Below, piece by piece: positions 40,057 to 47,856 of a DNA stretch of 64,000 nt. The number at the start of each line of letters is the position of its first letter. Position 1 is the stretch's first letter. The notes below the pieces were generated by a model. It had not been told where the DNA came from. It was given only the letters and a program-made list of their open reading frames with translations, and searched no databases. The position numbers were made by a program, and so were the translations under genes. Source of the stretch: Moritella sp. PE36 (lineage in GTDB: Bacteria; Pseudomonadota; Gammaproteobacteria; Enterobacterales; Moritellaceae); the NCBI RefSeq assembly GCF_000170855.1, contig NZ_ABCQ01000011.1, positions 1 through 64,000 on the forward strand, in the 5' to 3' direction.

Positions 40057-40386
40057 TTACTTTATTTTTTGACCTGTCTTTTCATGCAGTCGCCCTTCTT
40101 CTTTGGCTTTCAGCGCTCGGCGTTTACGCATCTCTTTTGGATCGGCAATTAACGGTCGGTATATTTCAACCCGTTCACCGGCTTGCAGCACAGTATCAAG
40201 TTTGATTAAACGGCTGTAGATGCCTAATTTGTTCTTATTCAGTTCTATTTCCGGGTATTTAGCTAATATCCCCGATGCTTCAATCGCTTGCTGCGCAGTT
40301 GCACCTTGTTCTACACTTACCGTGAAGGTAATTTGTTCTTTCGGTAAGGCATAAATCACTTCAACATTAATTTTGGTCGACACCAT
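40057..40386 (-). CDS. rnfH: RnfH family ubiquitin-like protein
   Basis: 109 residues from ATG 40386 (E. coli RnfH 96). The beta-grasp fold shows [27 protein letters not shown], the [13 protein letters not shown] strand and [22 protein letters not shown], the family's best-conserved segment. Its role is unclear; it is paired with ratA in many gammaproteobacteria. Its start lies 20 nt inside the ratA 3' end, so translation is coupled. Confidence 0.92.
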   Translation of the reverse strand: MVSTKINVEVIYALPKEQITFTVSVEQGATAQQAIEASGILAKYPEIELNKNKLGIYSRLIKLDTVLQAGERVEIYRPLIADPKEMRKRRALKAKEEGRLHEKTGQKIK

Positions 40387-40810
40387 AAACCTCTTTCGCA
40401 CGCTCGGTAAAAGATTGCACCATGTTATTCACTAAGTCAGTGAAAATACGCCCAAACGCAACTTCCACTAATTTACTGCTAAATACAAAATCTAAATCCA
40501 AGGTTACTTTACATGCGGTTTCATCTAACGCTTTAAACGTCCAACCACCCGTCAATTTTTTAAACGGCCCATCAACTAGGTCCATTTTGACTTCTTGCCC
40601 GGGTATCAAGGTATTCTTGGTGGTGAATGTTTTGCTGATACCAGCTTTAGCAACAACAACAGCCGCTGTCATTTGATTATCATGTTCATCTAAAATGCGT
40701 GTACCAGTACAACCGGGTAAAAAATCTGGGTATGCATTAACATCGTTGACTAAATTAAACATTTGGTCAGCGCTATACATTAACAGTGCGCTGCGCGTTA
40801 TCCGTGGCAT
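40367..40810 (-). CDS. ratA: RatA family START/polyketide-cyclase-like protein
   Basis: 147 residues from ATG 40810, giving [18 protein letters not shown]; the longer open frame has no support. Family matches: [47 protein letters not shown] and [26 protein letters not shown]. coli RatA was reported to block 70S association, and mitochondrial homologue Coq10 binds ubiquinone, so either a ribosome or a quinone role is possible. Operon with rnfH. Confidence 0.92.
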   Translation of the reverse strand: MPRITRSALLMYSADQMFNLVNDVNAYPDFLPGCTGTRILDEHDNQMTAAVVVAKAGISKTFTTKNTLIPGQEVKMDLVDGPFKKLTGGWTFKALDETACKVTLDLDFVFSSKLVEVAFGRIFTDLVNNMVQSFTERAKEVYGVDQN

Positions 40811-41031
40811 ACAAGTCCCTATATTGAAAACAACAATCAAAAAATTAAATCGCTTACTAATAGCTCAATATCTTTCCGCCAGTAGTAATAAGTAGGCAAT
40901 TTTAGCATTTATCTGCATAAAATTCATTTGTTATTCCGCGCAAAGTAAGACTAGTACTAGGATAAAATTCGATTTTGTTATAAGATTTATAACATTAAAT
41001 TCCGTCAATGATGGGTGCATAAAGATAAATT

Positions 41032-41511
41032 ATGGCTAAGAAAAAACCAAAAAAAAGCGAAAACACCATCGCGAGAAATAAAACGGCTAGTTTCGAATAT
41101 AAAATCGAAGATCGCTTAGAAGCAGGATTAGAACTCCAAGGTTGGGAAGTTAAATCATTACGCGCCGGTAAAGTAAACATTACCGAATGTTATGTGTTTA
41201 TTAAAAACGGTGAAGCATTTATGTCTGGTGCGCAGATCATGCCACTTGATACTGCGTCAACCCATGTTGTTTGTAATCCAACTCGAATTCGTAAGCTGTT
41301 ATTAAACAAGCGTGAATTAGAAGTGCTTGCAAGTAAAGTTGAACGCCAAGGTTATACGATTGTGGCAACATCTATGTACTGGAAACAGGCATGGGTTAAA
41401 GTCAACATTGGTCTTGCCAAAGGTAAAAAAGAGCACGATAAACGTTCAGATGTGAAAGATCGTGAATGGAAAATAGACAAAGAACGTATGATGAAGCACA
41501 AAGTGCGTTAA
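41032..41511 (+). CDS. smpB: tmRNA-binding protein SmpB
   Basis: 159 residues (E. coli 160). The OB-fold core includes [40 protein letters not shown] and the C-terminal basic tail ends [17 protein letters not shown], which enters the ribosome's mRNA channel during trans-translation. ssrA follows 41 nt downstream, so the protein and the RNA it binds are adjacent. Confidence 0.97.
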   Translation: MAKKKPKKSENTIARNKTASFEYKIEDRLEAGLELQGWEVKSLRAGKVNITECYVFIKNGEAFMSGAQIMPLDTASTHVVCNPTRIRKLLLNKRELEVLASKVERQGYTIVATSMYWKQAWVKVNIGLAKGKKEHDKRSDVKDREWKIDKERMMKHKVR

Positions 41512-41552
41512 TGTGTTGCAATTCTACACTAATGGCGTAGAATTTTAGTTCT

Positions 41553-41911
41553 GGGGTCGATTTAGGATTCGACGAGATTCACGAAACCCTAGGTGCATGT
41601 CGAGGGGCGGTTGGCCTCGTAAAAAGCCGCACTGTTATAGTTGCAAACGACTCTAACTACTCTCTAGCAGCTTAGGCTAGCTAGCCATCATTTAGAACCC
41701 TGCCTGAGGGTCTCTAATATTGTATGGTCATTAAATATCAGGATCGTGTGGACTCTTCGCTCGTAGAGAAAGCACTAAACACAATCGAGCACGCTTTTGT
41801 TCGGCCTGTCACTCGGCTTAATAAAAAGTTAAATTAATAGAGATGACTAAACATGTAGTACCGCGGATGTAGGTTTTTCGGACGGGGGTTCAACTCCCCC
41901 CGACTCCACCA
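41553..41911 (+). ncRNA. ssrA: Transfer-messenger RNA (tmRNA, SsrA)
   Basis: About 359 nt. The 5' end GGGGTCGATTTAGGATTCGA and 3' end with T-arm GGTTCAACTCC and encoded CCA pair as the tRNA-like domain. The resume codon is GCA at 41643; the tag frame (41643-41675) reads ANDSNYSLAA then TAG, close to E. coli ANDENYALAA and ending in the LAA degron read by ClpXP. It rescues stalled ribosomes together with SmpB. Confidence 0.97.
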
Positions 41912-41947
41912 ATCTGTACTTAGAACGGCATTCTTCCTAAATGTCGC

Positions 41948-41982
41948 AGCCCATTGAATAGTTTGATTCAATGGGCTTTTCT
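41948..41982 (+). terminator. Terminator of ssrA
   Basis: A 12-bp stem (AGCCCATTGAAT and complement, 6-nt loop) followed by TTTTCTTT. Confidence 0.88.
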
Positions 41983-42046
41983 TTATCCAAAATTCAACAA
42001 AAACAGGTAAAAGCTTGTTTTTTAAGCGTAAATCTATGGAGTGGTA

Positions 42047-42241
42047 ATGAATAAAATAGTTTTAATGATAGTTCTTTGTCTGTCACTTCAAGGTTGCCTC
42101 ACGACCCCGAATGACTCAAAAAGTGATGAACCCTCTATAATTGGTCAAAAAACTGAAGAAAAAAAACCAGACAAGAATGGTCTGCTTGCCATTACACAAT
42201 TCATGGCTGTAATGACGCTGCTAAAAACCCAAACAGAGTAA
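42047..42241 (+). CDS. Small lipoprotein, unknown function
   Basis: 64 residues. The signal MNKIVLMIVLCLSLQGC ends in a lipobox (LQGC, lipidated Cys at 17); the mature part is short, polar and Lys/Glu-rich (SDEPSIIGQKTEEKKPDKNG) with a weakly hydrophobic end. GGAG lies 5 nt before ATG 42047. I recognise no family. A second small lipoprotein gene follows 55 nt downstream, so they may be one operon. Both lie in the variable stretch behind ssrA. Confidence 0.65.
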   Translation: MNKIVLMIVLCLSLQGCLTTPNDSKSDEPSIIGQKTEEKKPDKNGLLAITQFMAVMTLLKTQTE

Positions 42242-42296
42242 GTCATTGCGAATACAACAAGTCTTTAATAAATAATAATACCTGTATGGGGTGAGC

Positions 42297-42605
42297 ATGA
42301 GATATATACCATTAATCATATTTATCTGTCTGTTGAATCAAGGTTGTAGCACCAATTACAACCTGCCAATCAACCAACCGACAAGCACTATTCAAGCTTT
42401 AGCACCCGCAGCGATTGAAGATGCCACAGAAGTTCAACCAATTAGCGTTGATGACTTTGACGAGCCACAAATACATACAAGTGATGTGGTTGACGCAAAG
42501 GGCAATAAATTAGAAGAACCAAAAACAGAAGAACTAAGTGGTGAACTGAAAAACATGTCGGACGCCATCGACTTTATGCCGAAGCCGCGTTCTTATTGGA
42601 TGTAG
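42297..42605 (+). CDS. Small lipoprotein, unknown function
   Basis: 102 residues from ATG 42297, just after a GGGGTGAG ribosome-binding sequence. The signal MRYIPLIIFICLLNQGC carries a lipobox with the lipidated Cys at 17. The mature part is acidic and proline-containing (PQIHTSDVVDAKGNKLEEPK) and ends MPKPRSYWM. No family recognised. The N-terminal signal resembles that of the gene upstream, but the mature parts do not. Confidence 0.68.
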   Translation: MRYIPLIIFICLLNQGCSTNYNLPINQPTSTIQALAPAAIEDATEVQPISVDDFDEPQIHTSDVVDAKGNKLEEPKTEELSGELKNMSDAIDFMPKPRSYWM

Positions 42606-42684
42606 GTTATAACATGAAAAATATGACCATTACGTAAATCACGGCCAATTCGCAGTCACGATCCTTCTGTTTTGGAGGGATTAC

Positions 42685-42710
42685 GTCAATTGAACATCCA
42701 TTTCAATAGA
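42685..42710. repeat. 26-nt element identical to 45139-45164 (copy 1)
   Basis: This stretch is identical in both duplicated segments and lies about 30 nt past the stop codon of the 40-residue gene. It contains ATTGAA and TTCAAT arms around a 7-nt centre, so it can fold into a small hairpin. It is better conserved than the coding part of the repeat. Confidence 0.75.
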
Positions 42711-42739
42711 TTTCTAAACTAGTGACTAACGATAATATT

Positions 42740-42862
42740 TTAGCTGTTTTTTATTTTTTTTAACTCACCACAACAATTACATTTATAAATACTGCTATAA
42801 AACAGTTTTTGATACCATGTGCGACTTATTTTAGCCAGTCTCGCGTTTTTACAACATCTCAT
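42740..42862 (-). CDS. 40-residue cysteine-containing small protein, copy 1
   Basis: Reads MRCCKNARLAKISRTWYQKL and continues to FYSSIYKCNCCGELKKIKNS. A second copy at 45192-45314 agrees at 27 of 40 positions, with mainly conservative changes (R/K, L/M, Y/F, S/N), which implies selection on the protein. Conserved Cys3, Cys4, Cys28 and Cys31 (the last two in C-x2-CG) suggest a small zinc-ribbon-like fold; the chain is basic. Its ATG overlaps the stop of the upstream small ORF (ATGA), so translation is probably coupled. No family recognised. Confidence 0.6.
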   Translation of the reverse strand: MRCCKNARLAKISRTWYQKLFYSSIYKCNCCGELKKIKNS

Positions 42863-42978
42863 AATGTTTCCTCTATACCACAGATATCCAATGCACGATG
42901 AACGCTCGACTGAGCATCAATACTAAATTCGAACAGCTCATTCTTTATAAAATTATACAAATCGGCTAAAAGAATCAT
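42859..42978 (-). CDS. 39-residue ORF coupled to the 40-residue gene
   Basis: Reads MILLADLYNFIKNELFEFSI and ends DICGIEETL, then TGA overlapping the next ATG. The frame stays open about 27 codons further upstream, so it may be the tail of a longer, decayed gene or use a non-ATG start; the ribosome-binding site (GTGG) is poor. There is no counterpart upstream of the second copy of the 40-residue gene. Function unknown. Confidence 0.35.
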   Translation of the reverse strand: MILLADLYNFIKNELFEFSIDAQSSVHRALDICGIEETL

Positions 42979-43051
42979 AATATTCAACCACTTAAACCAC
43001 GCATTATACTTTATAGGTAGGCGTAAATATATAAATATATCAACTAGTGCA

Positions 43052-43157
43052 ACATGAAATTAACCATAACTGATTAACGTTTATAAATAGGACAGATTCG
43101 GTCCTGAGCTTAAATGCTAGTAAAAATCGTTATTCGCTAATTTAAACATTTCACAAA
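43052..43157 (-). pseudogene. Remnant of an rbsR 3' end and its terminator
   Basis: This stretch aligns by eye with 45605-45706, which holds the rbsR terminator palindrome and the last rbsR codons. Shared blocks are TTAACCA-AACTGATTAAC, TTAAATGCTA and CTAATT...TTTCAC. It marks the far end of a duplicated segment and breaks off where the integrase fragment begins. Confidence 0.5.
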
Positions 43158-43301
43158 GTGGTAGAACGCACAGTATTTGAATTACCCAAAGGGCAAATGA
43201 GCAATGTGTTACGCCATACGCTTGCGAGCTATTTTATGATGAATGGCGGGAATATTCTGGTGCTACAGGATGCAGTTAAGTTGAATTCGTTGGCAGTAAC
43301 C
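43158..43301 (+). pseudogene. Fragment of a P2-type phage integrase
   Basis: The frame reads ERTVFELPKGQMSNVLRHTL then ASYFMMNGGNILVLQ, the box II region of P2-family tyrosine recombinases, and jumps directly to DAVKLNSLA, which normally lies after the catalytic tyrosine. The GH-S-I-MTM-YAH segment with that tyrosine is missing, the N-terminal two thirds is absent, and the box II His of HxxR is Asn. The remaining piece cannot be active. It lies about 1.2 kb behind ssrA, a frequent phage integration site. Confidence 0.75.
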
Positions 43302-43380
43302 TTCAGCGTACTTATTGGATGTATTACAACAGTACAGATAACAGTGGGATTTACCCTAGTACTTATATTTAACGATCAAA

Positions 43381-43412
43381 AAAATCCCGCTTACTGCAAA
43401 TAAGCGGGATTT
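43381..43412 (-). terminator. Terminator between the integrase fragment and the porin gene
   Basis: A 12-bp stem AAATCCCGCTTA/TAAGCGGGATTT with 7-nt loop; T7 follows on the minus strand, so it can end the porin transcript coming from the right. Confidence 0.8.
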
Positions 43413-43545
43413 ATATAAAGGATATATTACTTTATTCTACGGTAAAGACTAAGAAACCGACAGAAGTAGCGAACGCGAACTCTTGGTCACGCGCTGCTCA
43501 GTAGTAGATCGATTTCAATGAATCATTGCATTGAATGAGTCAGAA

Positions 43546-44493
43546 TTAGAAAGAGTAACGCGCACCGACGATGAATTCATCTGCGTTGCTACTATTATAG
43601 TCAGCACCAGCAGTAGTATCGTTGTTAAGTGCAACTTTATAACCAGCATACGCTGCGATGTCACCAATATAACGACCATATTCAAATGCAACAAAGTTAA
43701 CATCGCCAACGCTTGGCTCATCAGCACTTAAGTAGTTATATGAAACACTTACTGTATTTTCACCAAATCCATAAGATGCGAATGCATCAACGGCATCAAA
43801 GTCAGCATCAGCTAAAGTACCTTTTTGTACTAGGCCTGAAACTAAAATACCACCGTTAGTATAACGTGCACCGATCATGTATACATCTGATGATTCAGAT
43901 GCGCCCACAGCAGTTTCAGTTGCGGCATAACCTGCACTTAATTCAACACTTGGAAGCAATTTATAAGCAACCATCAGGCCGCCGCCATTTTCAGTCTCTT
44001 TTAGATTAACTGAAGCATTAAATGTTAAATCGCCTTTTATCACACTATAAAGGATCGTATCTTCTGCTCTGTCACCACTCGCAGTAATGCCTTTGTTTGT
44101 CTCGCCGCTATAAACTTCAGCCACATCAGTGAAGTTAGTTAGATATGTAACAGCATTATCTTGAGTACCGTATGTTAATGTACCGTAAGCAGTCTCAACA
44201 CCAACGTATCCGTAACGAATATTATTTTTAACTGTCGTATCCGATGAAGAGTCTTCTTGTGTTAATTCATACTCGAATTTACCAACAGCTGTTAAAGCAT
44301 CATTAATTTCATGCTTACCTTGGCCATTTAAACGAACACGCGATTTATCATTAAAATCACTATCAGTAAGCGCAGCCCTTGCTTCAATACGTCCACCAAA
44401 AGAAAAATCGTCAGTGTTGATGTTTTCAGCAAGAACAGGCATAGATACGAGTGTAGCCAGTGTAAGAGATAATGCTTTATTTATTTTGTTCAT
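43546..44493 (-). CDS. Outer-membrane general porin
   Basis: 315 residues from ATG 44493, which has GGAA about 7 nt upstream; an ATG four codons earlier lacks one. The signal peptide ends SMPVLA (residue about 22). The mature chain has the trimeric-porin pattern: SFGGRIEARA, GKFEYELTQED, a YGYVGVETAYGTLTYGTQDN stretch typical of loop L2-L3 entry, alternating beta strands and a terminal Phe (VGARYSF), the BAM recognition signal. It lets small hydrophilic solutes through the outer membrane. Its place between repeat copies suggests an acquired or moved gene. Confidence 0.85.
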   Translation of the reverse strand: MNKINKALSLTLATLVSMPVLAENINTDDFSFGGRIEARAALTDSDFNDKSRVRLNGQGKHEINDALTAVGKFEYELTQEDSSSDTTVKNNIRYGYVGVETAYGTLTYGTQDNAVTYLTNFTDVAEVYSGETNKGITASGDRAEDTILYSVIKGDLTFNASVNLKETENGGGLMVAYKLLPSVELSAGYAATETAVGASESSDVYMIGARYTNGGILVSGLVQKGTLADADFDAVDAFASYGFGENTVSVSYNYLSADEPSVGDVNFVAFEYGRYIGDIAAYAGYKVALNNDTTAGADYNSSNADEFIVGARYSF

Positions 44494-44649
44494 GAACATT
44501 TCCATTTTTAGTGAAGCTGATAGCTAAATAATCTAAATCGCAGATTAAACCAAGATTTACGCTATATGTTATTATAAATATTAATAAAATATATAATAAC
44601 AGTACATTCTCTTTACTCTAATTTACTTTGATTACAGCCAGTGTCTTAA

Positions 44650-44952
44650 TTAATGCTGATAAGCTCGCCCTAACTGCTTTGCAACAATGGCTATTAACTT
44701 CCCGCGGCTAAATTTGAACTGCACATCGAATTCACCACCAACAGACGCATGCAAAATATAGTGATTACGTCCAATTCGTTTCGATGATTTCTCTTTATTG
44801 ATCATTATCATCACCTCTGAATGTTGCATTTCAATACCACTAATCAATAACCCGCCACCACTAAGACGAAAGAAGTCCTCGGCTTTGGCGTAAGATAATG
44901 ATGAAAAAGACTGTAATGCGATAAACAATAATCCGATATATTTTGATTGCAT
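44650..44952 (-). CDS. Secreted hypothetical protein
   Basis: 100 residues. Residues 1-22 (MQSKYIGLLFIALQSFSSLSYA) form a Sec signal peptide. The mature 78 residues hold SGGGLLISGIEMQHSEVMIM and a basic second half (KSSKRIGRNHYILHASVGGE). No motif recognised and no cysteine in the mature part. It sits between a porin and the second copy of the 40-residue gene, all on the minus strand. Product likely periplasmic. Confidence 0.6.
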   Translation of the reverse strand: MQSKYIGLLFIALQSFSSLSYAKAEDFFRLSGGGLLISGIEMQHSEVMIMINKEKSSKRIGRNHYILHASVGGEFDVQFKFSRGKLIAIVAKQLGRAYQH

Positions 44953-45138
44953 AAACTAATCCACAAGTTAATTATATTAAATCAATACATTATCATGTAG
45001 AAGCACAGGAGATTAATAAGTATTTCATATGAGCAACGTGTCTTGGACTCATTATGAGTAAGTTAACTTGGAAGAATAAATAAGTAGGCTTAATGCATAA
45101 AATGCACTTAAAAATAATGAAGGAGATAATGGGATTTG

Positions 45139-45164
45139 GTCAATTGAACATCCATTTCAATAGA
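45139..45164. repeat. 26-nt element identical to 42685-42710 (copy 2)
   Basis: Lies about 30 nt past the stop of the second 40-residue gene, the same position as in copy 1. Confidence 0.75.
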
Positions 45165-45191
45165 CCCTCTAAAATAATCAATAACAATATT

Positions 45192-45314
45192 TTAGCTATG
45201 TTTTATTTTTTTAAACTTGCCGCAGCTATTACATTTATAACTACTGCTATAAAACCATTTTTGAAACCATGTGCGATTTATTTTTATCATCTTTCCCGTT
45301 TTACAACATCTCAT
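45192..45314 (-). CDS. 40-residue cysteine-containing small protein, copy 2
   Basis: Reads MRCCKTGKMIKINRTWFQKW and continues to FYSSSYKCNSCGKFKKIKHS. Cys3, Cys4, Cys28 and Cys31 are shared with copy 1, whereas the extra Cys30 of copy 1 is Ser here. GAGG lies 6 nt before the ATG, a better ribosome-binding site than in copy 1, and no coupled ORF precedes it. About 9 Lys and 2 Arg make it strongly basic, so nucleic-acid binding is conceivable. It is encoded downstream of rbsR, past a likely terminator. Confidence 0.6.
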   Translation of the reverse strand: MRCCKTGKMIKINRTWFQKWFYSSSYKCNSCGKFKKIKHS

Positions 45315-45604
45315 ACATGACCTCATACTATTTAAATGTAGACACCGCCTTTAATGCGGTAATGACATCAATATACCAAATAGCATTGAACACATTTTTT
45401 CGTAAGCTTACGTGAGATATGTCGCAATGTTACATTTCGTTGCAAATTGATGATGCATCTTACCGTCTGCAAATGTGGAGCAATATATCGAATTTTAAAA
45501 ATAATTCTTAAACGATATATTTTTTTAAATTAAGTGATGAATAGTTGTATTTTAAAGCACAATAAACCGAGGTGTCATTAAATACAGTGGTTTTGACTAG
45601 GGTG
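45315..45604. other. Non-coding stretch between rbsR and the second 40-residue gene
   Basis: About 290 AT-rich nt without a supported ORF. ACCGCCTTTAATGCGGT (45345-45361) is a short imperfect palindrome. It should hold the promoter of the 40-residue gene (minus strand). Confidence 0.5.
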
Positions 45605-45636
45605 TGAAAAAGTTAACCAGAACTGATTAACTTTTA
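45604..45636 (-). terminator. Probable terminator of the rbs operon
   Basis: A near-perfect 12-bp AT-rich stem (AAAGTTAATCAG with CTGGTTAACTTT on the minus strand, one G-T pair) with a 2-nt centre, then TTTTTCA. It begins about 53 nt past the rbsR stop. A decayed copy lies at 43055-43080. Confidence 0.6.
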
Positions 45637-45688
45637 TAATGAGGAGTGGACGATATTAAATGCTACGATAAAAAATAGTCGCTATCTA

Positions 45689-46693
45689 CTAATTCAATGC
45701 TTTCACGCTATCGCGCTCCACTAAGGTCGGCTCTAATTCGATGATCTGGTTGCTTTCAGTCTTCGAGTTAATTTGTTCAAGTAACATGTCTACCGCCTTT
45801 TTGCCTAAACGGTGCTTAGGCTGGTGAATAGTGGTTAATGACGGGGTAATATATTTTGCCAATTTAATGTCATCATAACCGATAATAGACAGGTCTTCTG
45901 GTACTGAGATACCCTTTTTACTGGCGCTGTTGATCACGCTCATTGCCATCATGTCGTTACAGACAAATAAGGCGGATGGCAATGGGCCGTTAGCAACCAT
46001 TTCAGCAAAGGCTTTTTCGCCACCTTCGCATTCAAAGTTACCCGCGGTCACCCACTTCGGATTAATATCTAAGCCCGCTTCTTCCATTGCTTGGGTAAAA
46101 CCAGCAAAACGTTGTTGTGCGGTTAGCTTATCTAATGCACCGGTAATACAACCAATCTCGGTATGCCCTTTCGCAATTAAATGCTGTGTTGCCATATAAC
46201 CACCGCGATGAGAATTATCTTTGATCTTATCACAAGGAAAATTGGTTGGGCCCCAATCCATCACCACTGTTGGTACCGGTTTGTGACGTTCAAATAGATT
46301 AAAGCCTTGGCTTTCAACTTCACTGCACATCAACATTAAGCCATCAACACGCTTTTGTAATAAGATATCAAGATTAGCATGCATACGGGCGACATCACCT
46401 TCGGTATTACATAGAATAAGGTTATAACCATGTTCATAACAACGACGTTCAACGCCTTTTAATACTTCAGCAAAAAACGGATTGGTTGAGGTTGTTACTA
46501 GCATACCAAAGGTTTTGGTACTCTGGACTTTAAGGCTACGTGCTAATGCCGACGGTGCGTAACGTAACTCGTCAACAGCCGCTTTTACGCGCGCAGACAC
46601 ATCGTCACTCACATAACGAGTTTTGTTTAATACATGACTCACCGTTGACGTTGATACACCGGCATGTTTTGCTACGTCTTTAATTGTTGCCAT
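45689..46693 (-). CDS. rbsR: Ribose operon repressor RbsR (LacI family)
   Basis: 334 residues (E. coli 330). The N-terminal LacI helix-turn-helix reads MATIKDVAKHAGVSTSTVSH with VLNKTRYVS; the periplasmic-binding-like effector domain follows (KTFGMLVTTSTNPFFAEVLKGVERRCYEHGYNLI is typical). Ribose binding should release it from the operator seen ahead of rbsD. It is the last gene of rbsDACBKR, as in E. coli. Confidence 0.93.
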   Translation of the reverse strand: MATIKDVAKHAGVSTSTVSHVLNKTRYVSDDVSARVKAAVDELRYAPSALARSLKVQSTKTFGMLVTTSTNPFFAEVLKGVERRCYEHGYNLILCNTEGDVARMHANLDILLQKRVDGLMLMCSEVESQGFNLFERHKPVPTVVMDWGPTNFPCDKIKDNSHRGGYMATQHLIAKGHTEIGCITGALDKLTAQQRFAGFTQAMEEAGLDINPKWVTAGNFECEGGEKAFAEMVANGPLPSALFVCNDMMAMSVINSASKKGISVPEDLSIIGYDDIKLAKYITPSLTTIHQPKHRLGKKAVDMLLEQINSKTESNQIIELEPTLVERDSVKALN

Positions 46694-46774
46694 CAGCTAA
46701 TCTTGTCCATCATCGTTTATTGTGAAAATAAGGCAGTGATTATATAAAGAGCTCTCCACTGCCTGTTGGCCGCG

Positions 46775-47695
46775 TTAACCTTGTAACGCTAAAAATTCAT
46801 CCACTTCCGCTTTCGTTGGAATCGATGTTTGTGCACCGACACGTGTTACTGAAATGGCCGCGGCAGCATGGGCAAAACGGATAGCATCATCGAGTACTAA
46901 TCCTGCTTGTAACCCTGCGAGTAAACCACCATTGAAGGTATCACCTGCAGCTGTCGTATCAACCGCGTCAACACGGAAACCTTTTACTTGCTTACCAGTG
47001 CCAGCCTGGCTGATCCATACGCCTTGGCTACCTAACGTGATCATCACCTCACTAATACCTTTAGCATGTAATGCATTAGCCGCTACTTGCGCTGACGCCA
47101 TGTCAGTCACTTTAATGCCCGTTAATAATTCCGCTTCGGTTTCATTGGGGGTGATCAAATCAACAACAGCTAATAGTTCATCACTTAATGGCTGTGCAGG
47201 CGCTGGATTTAATACCACACGCGTACCCGCTTGATTCGCTATTTTAGCCGCTTGCGTAATCGTTGTAATCGGCGTTTCTAATTGCATTAACAGTGTATCA
47301 GCTTGTTCAATTAACTTGCTATGTGGTGCAAGGCGTTCAGGCGTTAAGCAGGCATTGGCTTCTGCCGAAATACAAATGCTGTTTTCACCGGTTGCCGCTA
47401 CTTGGATCATCGCGATACCTGTTGGAGTATCTTGTTCCACCATCACGGCTTGGGTATTGATACCATCAAGATCAAACTCGGTGATCATACTAGCACCAAA
47501 ACTGTCATCACCCACACAGGCAATAAACGCAATATCAGCACCTAAACGTGCAGCGGCAACGGCTTGATTAGCCCCTTTACCGCCTGGGATCACAGCATAA
47601 CTATGCCCGAGTAAAGTTTCGCCTGGACGCGGAAAAGAAGCAACTTGTAAAACATGATCAGCGTTAACGCTACCTAACACAACTAATTTATTCAT
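46775..47695 (-). CDS. rbsK: Ribokinase
   Basis: 306 residues (E. coli 309), PfkB family. Substrate-binding N-terminus VVLGSVNADHVLQVASFPRPGETLLG, the GGKGANQAVAAARLGA motif and the catalytic anion-hole motif VDTTAAGDTFNGGLLAGL with Asp as base. It phosphorylates D-ribose at O5 to ribose-5-P, feeding the pentose phosphate pathway and nucleotide synthesis. It lies between rbsB and rbsR. Confidence 0.95.
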   Translation of the reverse strand: MNKLVVLGSVNADHVLQVASFPRPGETLLGHSYAVIPGGKGANQAVAAARLGADIAFIACVGDDSFGASMITEFDLDGINTQAVMVEQDTPTGIAMIQVAATGENSICISAEANACLTPERLAPHSKLIEQADTLLMQLETPITTITQAAKIANQAGTRVVLNPAPAQPLSDELLAVVDLITPNETEAELLTGIKVTDMASAQVAANALHAKGISEVMITLGSQGVWISQAGTGKQVKGFRVDAVDTTAAGDTFNGGLLAGLQAGLVLDDAIRFAHAAAAISVTRVGAQTSIPTKAEVDEFLALQG

Positions 47696-47820
47696 AAAGA
47701 AGCCTTAATACTTTGTAACTGGAGAGAATAAAACATGACTTAATGACACACTCTTAATAAAACGACATTGTCCACAGATGCGATTAAGTCATATTTTTCA
47801 ATATTGAATTGATAGGAGCA

Positions 47821-47849
47821 AAGGGAATAACGGTTAACGCTATTCCCTT
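47821..47849 (-). terminator. Hairpin between rbsB and rbsK
   Basis: AAGGGAATA and its complement enclose a second GTTAAC palindrome. There is no T-run, so it probably protects the rbsB 3' end and lowers rbsKR expression relative to the binding protein. Confidence 0.5.
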
Positions 47850-47856
47850 CCGAACA

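Noticed and set aside
43052-43080. TTAACCA-AACTGATTAAC palindrome read as an operator
   Set aside because: Its better copy at 45612 lies behind rbsR and is followed by a T-run, so a terminator and its decayed duplicate explain it more simply.
45093-45320. 75-codon plus-strand frame over the second small-gene copy
   Set aside because: It is antisense to the 40-residue gene, lacks a good start context and is broken in copy 1, whereas the minus-strand frame is intact in both copies.
41912-45690. Search for a second copy of the ssrA 3' end as attachment site
   Set aside because: No repeat of the T-arm/CCA region is visible, so I do not claim defined element borders.
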